28,278 nucleotides of DNA from positions 1 to 28,278 of the forward strand of contig BNZC01000020.1 in the NCBI GenBank assembly GCA_026000755.1, written 5' to 3'. Shown in pieces: positions 25,466 to 28,278 of this stretch. Within the stretch, counting starts at the first letter, position 1; each line of letters begins with the position of its first letter. The notes below the pieces were generated by a model. The model ran no database searches. It was not told the DNA's origin and was given only the letters and a program-made list of their open reading frames with translations. The DNA is from Clostridia bacterium. GTDB taxonomy: Bacteria > Bacillota > Clostridia > Lachnospirales > Lachnospiraceae. The position numbers were made by a program, and so were the translations under genes.

Positions 25466-27235
25466 TCAATTCCCTGTTTCATCCGAATAAATACGGTTTC
25501 GTCCGGATTCTTTTGCATTGTACAAATTTTTGTCAGCGGCGGATATAACATTTTCTATTATATCATTTGCATCGGGCATAAGCGATGTGGCACCGATACT
25601 TACGGTTACGGCAGTATCCGCACCCGTCTCGTCGGGTACACGCAACGCTTCCACTTTGGCACGGATGTTTTCTGCAACAATAAGTGCTTTGGAAAGTTCC
25701 GTTTCGGGCAAAAGAAGAGCAAACTCTTCGCCACCCAAGCGTGCAGCAACATCCGAAGGACGTCTTGCGGTTTCAAAAATAATATTGGCAACCGCTTTCA
25801 GAAGTTTGTCTCCCTGCGGATGTCCATAAGTATCGTTATATACTTTGAATTTATCAATATCAAGCATCAAAAACGAGATTGTTGTTTTATTCCGCATGGC
25901 CCTTTTCCATTCAAGCTGCATATGTTCATCAAAATCCCTTCTGTTCGGAATCCCTGTGAGAGGGTCAGTTCTTCCAAGCAGTTCATACTCCTGTATTTGA
26001 ATGGCGATTTGTGTCTGCATATCATCAAGCCTCTTGTTCAGCTTATCCAAAGAGATACCGAACACATCGCCTTCAGACCTTATCTGCACTTTTGCGGTAT
26101 AATCACCGTCAGCCATACGTTCCGTCACGACTTTGTTTACAAGGGTGTTCTCAATAATTCTATTGAATGACATCGACAGCTTGCCTAACTCACCGACATA
26201 TGTTTCATCAACCTGCATATTGACATATCCATCCGACAATTTTAACGCTACGTCCGTAATCGTTTCAAGAGGACTTATCACAATACGTGTCACCAATATG
26301 CTTATCGCCACCACACACACGCCCAATACAATAAGGAATACAATAATATTGGTAATTATCATCTGATTGACAGGACTCATGATTGCATGAAACGAGATTT
26401 TTGAAATGACGTGCCATCCATTGTCGAGAGTATCTGTTATGTAAATTTCTTTCGGATCGCCGACAATAGATGTCGTTATTATCCTTTCGCCCGAAACAAT
26501 CTGTTGCCAAAGCTTTGCATATTTACCACCTTTCACCTGTGTTAAATTCTGAAGTGTTCCATCTTCAAAGGGAGCCAAATCAGTATCAGGGTGAATGAGA
26601 ATATCTCCGGACGAATTGACAATAAAAGACTGCACAAGTGGGTCTTCGTTCGATTCTTTCACAAAGTCCACCAAATCGCTAAGTGGCAAATCAATACCTA
26701 CAACCCCTTCGGACACATTTTCAGGATGTACCGTCATAGAAACAGATACACCAAGTTCACCTGTGTCCATATCAAGATAAGGCTCACAAAACACAGGCAT
26801 ACCGGGAGATTCTTCGGCGACTTTCCACCACGCCCTATTATACGACTGCCACTGCGGATACGGCGGTATCCAACCTGTGCCGTGTATAGCCGTACCGTCT
26901 GTGTATCCGATAAAAGCATCATAATATTCACCGTTTACGTAAGGCGAGTTGATGAGCAAATTAAAAAACCTTTCGCAGTCCTCCCCGGTAAGCTTAGGAT
27001 TTGCGTGTATAAACTGCGCCGCCTCATCCACACACGACTGATACCGTGCAAACGTACCGTTTATGGTTTGTGTCAGTATGATGTTTTTCTGACTGACTGA
27101 GTTTTTAACCTCCTCACTGGAACGAGCGTACAGATTGAAACCGGAAATCAGCGACACCATTCCTGTACATGCAATAAGAAAAATGATTACAAATACTAAA
27201 ATTCGGTCTTTTATGCTTACGTTTTTTCGCTTCAT
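25466..27235 (-). CDS. Membrane diguanylate cyclase (Cache-HAMP-GGDEF)
   Basis: A 589-residue receptor that makes cyclic di-GMP. Membrane helices at about 11-31 and 290-315 flank an extracellular dCache-type sensor with YDAFIGYTDGTAIHGTGWIP (105-124), RAWWKVA and GVVGIDLPLSDL. A HAMP domain follows (about 316-370). The GGDEF domain has DPLTGIPNRRDFD (424-436), the active site GGEEF (501-505) and RPSD (492-495) five residues before it, the intact inhibitory I-site. So it should be an active, product-inhibited cyclase sensing a small extracellular ligand. I prefer ATG 27235: a GTG 12 nt earlier lies directly on the only SD-like AAAAGG. No effector gene is adjacent. Confidence 0.93.
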   Translation of the reverse strand: MKRKNVSIKDRILVFVIIFLIACTGMVSLISGFNLYARSSEEVKNSVSQKNIILTQTINGTFARYQSCVDEAAQFIHANPKLTGEDCERFFNLLINSPYVNGEYYDAFIGYTDGTAIHGTGWIPPYPQWQSYNRAWWKVAEESPGMPVFCEPYLDMDTGELGVSVSMTVHPENVSEGVVGIDLPLSDLVDFVKESNEDPLVQSFIVNSSGDILIHPDTDLAPFEDGTLQNLTQVKGGKYAKLWQQIVSGERIITTSIVGDPKEIYITDTLDNGWHVISKISFHAIMSPVNQMIITNIIVFLIVLGVCVVAISILVTRIVISPLETITDVALKLSDGYVNMQVDETYVGELGKLSMSFNRIIENTLVNKVVTERMADGDYTAKVQIRSEGDVFGISLDKLNKRLDDMQTQIAIQIQEYELLGRTDPLTGIPNRRDFDEHMQLEWKRAMRNKTTISFLMLDIDKFKVYNDTYGHPQGDKLLKAVANIIFETARRPSDVAARLGGEEFALLLPETELSKALIVAENIRAKVEALRVPDETGADTAVTVSIGATSLMPDANDIIENVISAADKNLYNAKESGRNRIYSDETGN

Positions 27236-27315
27236 TTTTGTTGCCACCTTTTCACTTGTAAAAAATCAAGTTTTTCAATCATTTTTCTGTTATGTAGCAA
27301 TGCCACATGGAACTG

Positions 27316-28278
27316 CTATATCAACTGTTTGCTCTTCCATCCGCCCTGAAAATAACGGAACACCGCAATCACAAGTCCCACCAACCAAGCCGCCGGGTTG
27401 GCGTAGCGGATAATCATCCCTCCTGTGGCATCTACTAAGGCATAGGTTAGGCCTGTCCGCACAATCAGGATTGCAAGGCTACAGGCTAAGAACCAGCGCA
27501 TATCTGCCGCTCCCCGCAATACCCCATTGCTTACATTCATCATGCCCATAACAAAGTAAAATAAAGACACGGTACCCAGATACTCCACGCCCACTAAAAT
27601 AGAATCTGCTGCCGTGGCAGAATCCATAAACAGACCCATAATCTCATGTCCGAAAAAGTGCAAAATTCCCGCAATCAACAATCCGATACCTGCCGCCATC
27701 ACAAGGCAAATGCGATAGCCAATCTTTATTCGATCGGGTTTATTTGCCCCCATGTTCTGCGCCACGTAGGTGGACATGGCATTTCCTACCGCCACCATGG
27801 GAACGATGGCCATCCCGTCAATACGTATCGCCGCCGTATAACCCGCCAAAAAGGAGGAACCCAAACGATTGACCGCTGCCTGAATCAGGAGCATTCCGAT
27901 GGAAACAATGGATTGTTGAAGGATTGTGGGAACTGCCACCTGCACCATGGTTTTCAGCATAGCTCCTTCAAAACGCAGGAAAGGTTCGCTTTCTATTGTC
28001 TTGAGTTTTCGAAGCAATACCACCCCGGATAACACCGCCGAAAAGCCTTGGGCAATCAGCGTTGCCCACGCCACCCCGGGTACCCCCATGTGAAAATGAA
28101 GAACAAACAGAAAGTCCAAAGCGATATTAATCACGGAAGAAATCAGCAAAAACACCAAGGGTTTCATGGAATCCCCTAAGGCATTAAAAATGGCGGAAAA
28201 GGCATTGTACAAAAACATGAATACAAAGCCATAAAAATAAATCTTAAGAAACCCATTGGAATCTGCAAAAATATCCGA
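27316..28278 (-). CDS. MATE-family efflux transporter, 5'-truncated by window edge
   Basis: The reading frame is open to the window end, giving about 320 C-terminal residues of a normally ~450-residue, 12-helix antiporter that exports drugs or metabolites with Na+ or H+. Family marks are FLYNAFSAIFNALGDSMKP (a NALGDS loop), NIALDFLFVLHFHMGVPGVA, AAIRIDGMAIVPMVAVGNAM and the repeated amphipathic helices. An internal ATG (28218) is not the start, because the family sequence continues upstream of it (FLKIYFYGFVF). Its stop is 80 nt before the diguanylate cyclase start. The substrate is unknown. Confidence 0.88.
   Translation of the reverse strand, partial: SDIFADSNGFLKIYFYGFVFMFLYNAFSAIFNALGDSMKPLVFLLISSVINIALDFLFVLHFHMGVPGVAWATLIAQGFSAVLSGVVLLRKLKTIESEPFLRFEGAMLKTMVQVAVPTILQQSIVSIGMLLIQAAVNRLGSSFLAGYTAAIRIDGMAIVPMVAVGNAMSTYVAQNMGANKPDRIKIGYRICLVMAAGIGLLIAGILHFFGHEIMGLFMDSATAADSILVGVEYLGTVSLFYFVMGMMNVSNGVLRGAADMRWFLACSLAILIVRTGLTYALVDATGGMIIRYANPAAWLVGLVIAVFRYFQGGWKSKQLI

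Noticed and set aside
25373..26170. 265-residue ORF antisense to the diguanylate cyclase
   Set aside because: Its composition (Cys, Phe, Arg, His rich) is typical of an antisense shadow, and the opposite frame encodes a full GGDEF domain.

Overview
The window looks like chromosomal DNA of a low-to-medium GC, spore-forming, anaerobic member of the Clostridia, most likely Lachnospiraceae or a close relative. The evidence is an alpha/beta small acid-soluble spore protein, SpoVT, a CgeB-like glycosyltransferase, a type III glutamine synthetase, an archaeal-type (short) AspRS beside gatCAB, strong AGGAGG ribosome binding sites, and sigma-A promoters close to consensus. The genus is not identified; the assignment is inferred from gene content only.

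Layout. Positions 1-4123 (+) hold a small secreted protein with a sortase-like C-terminus, a membrane sugar-phosphate transferase and a GH1 6-phospho-beta-glucosidase. Positions 4124-4564 hold a promoter/terminator unit of about 100 nt with no ORF (candidate small RNA) and then a sigma-G-like promoter for the SASP gene (4565-4783). Positions 4890-5127 are a long inverted repeat between convergent genes. A fructokinase and a CgeB/DUF3880-type glycosyltransferase follow on the minus strand, then a second long inverted repeat (8063-8361), a perfect sigma-A promoter, plsC and a GT2 glycosyltransferase (+). From 10356 to the end everything is on the minus strand: a GNAT toxin-antitoxin-like pair, tRNA-Pro(CGG), a class A PBP coupled to spoVT, lspA, a divergent ClpX with a long structured leader, a VanZ-like protein, gatB, gatA, a GNAT-GatC fusion, aspS, tRNA-Gln(CUG), glutamine synthetase III, a Cache-HAMP-GGDEF diguanylate cyclase and a 5'-truncated MATE transporter.

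How genes work together. The aspS / GNAT-gatC / gatA / gatB genes are closely spaced and co-directional and make up an indirect (transamidation) route to Asn-tRNA and Gln-tRNA. The amide donor enzyme (GS III) and a U1-A72 tRNA-Gln lie directly upstream. The AspRS carries a His and a Pro where non-discriminating archaeal-type enzymes have them. SpoVT and the PBP are one nucleotide apart behind a sigma-G-like promoter, which suggests a spore-wall role for that PBP.

Most unusual points: GatC encoded only as the C-terminal domain of a RimJ/RimL-like acetyltransferase; an orphan ~100-nt transcription unit; two long hairpin elements; a palindrome present at two loci with a compensatory base change; and two independent cases where a gene junction (3' end of one gene plus SD/start of the next) has been tandemly duplicated.
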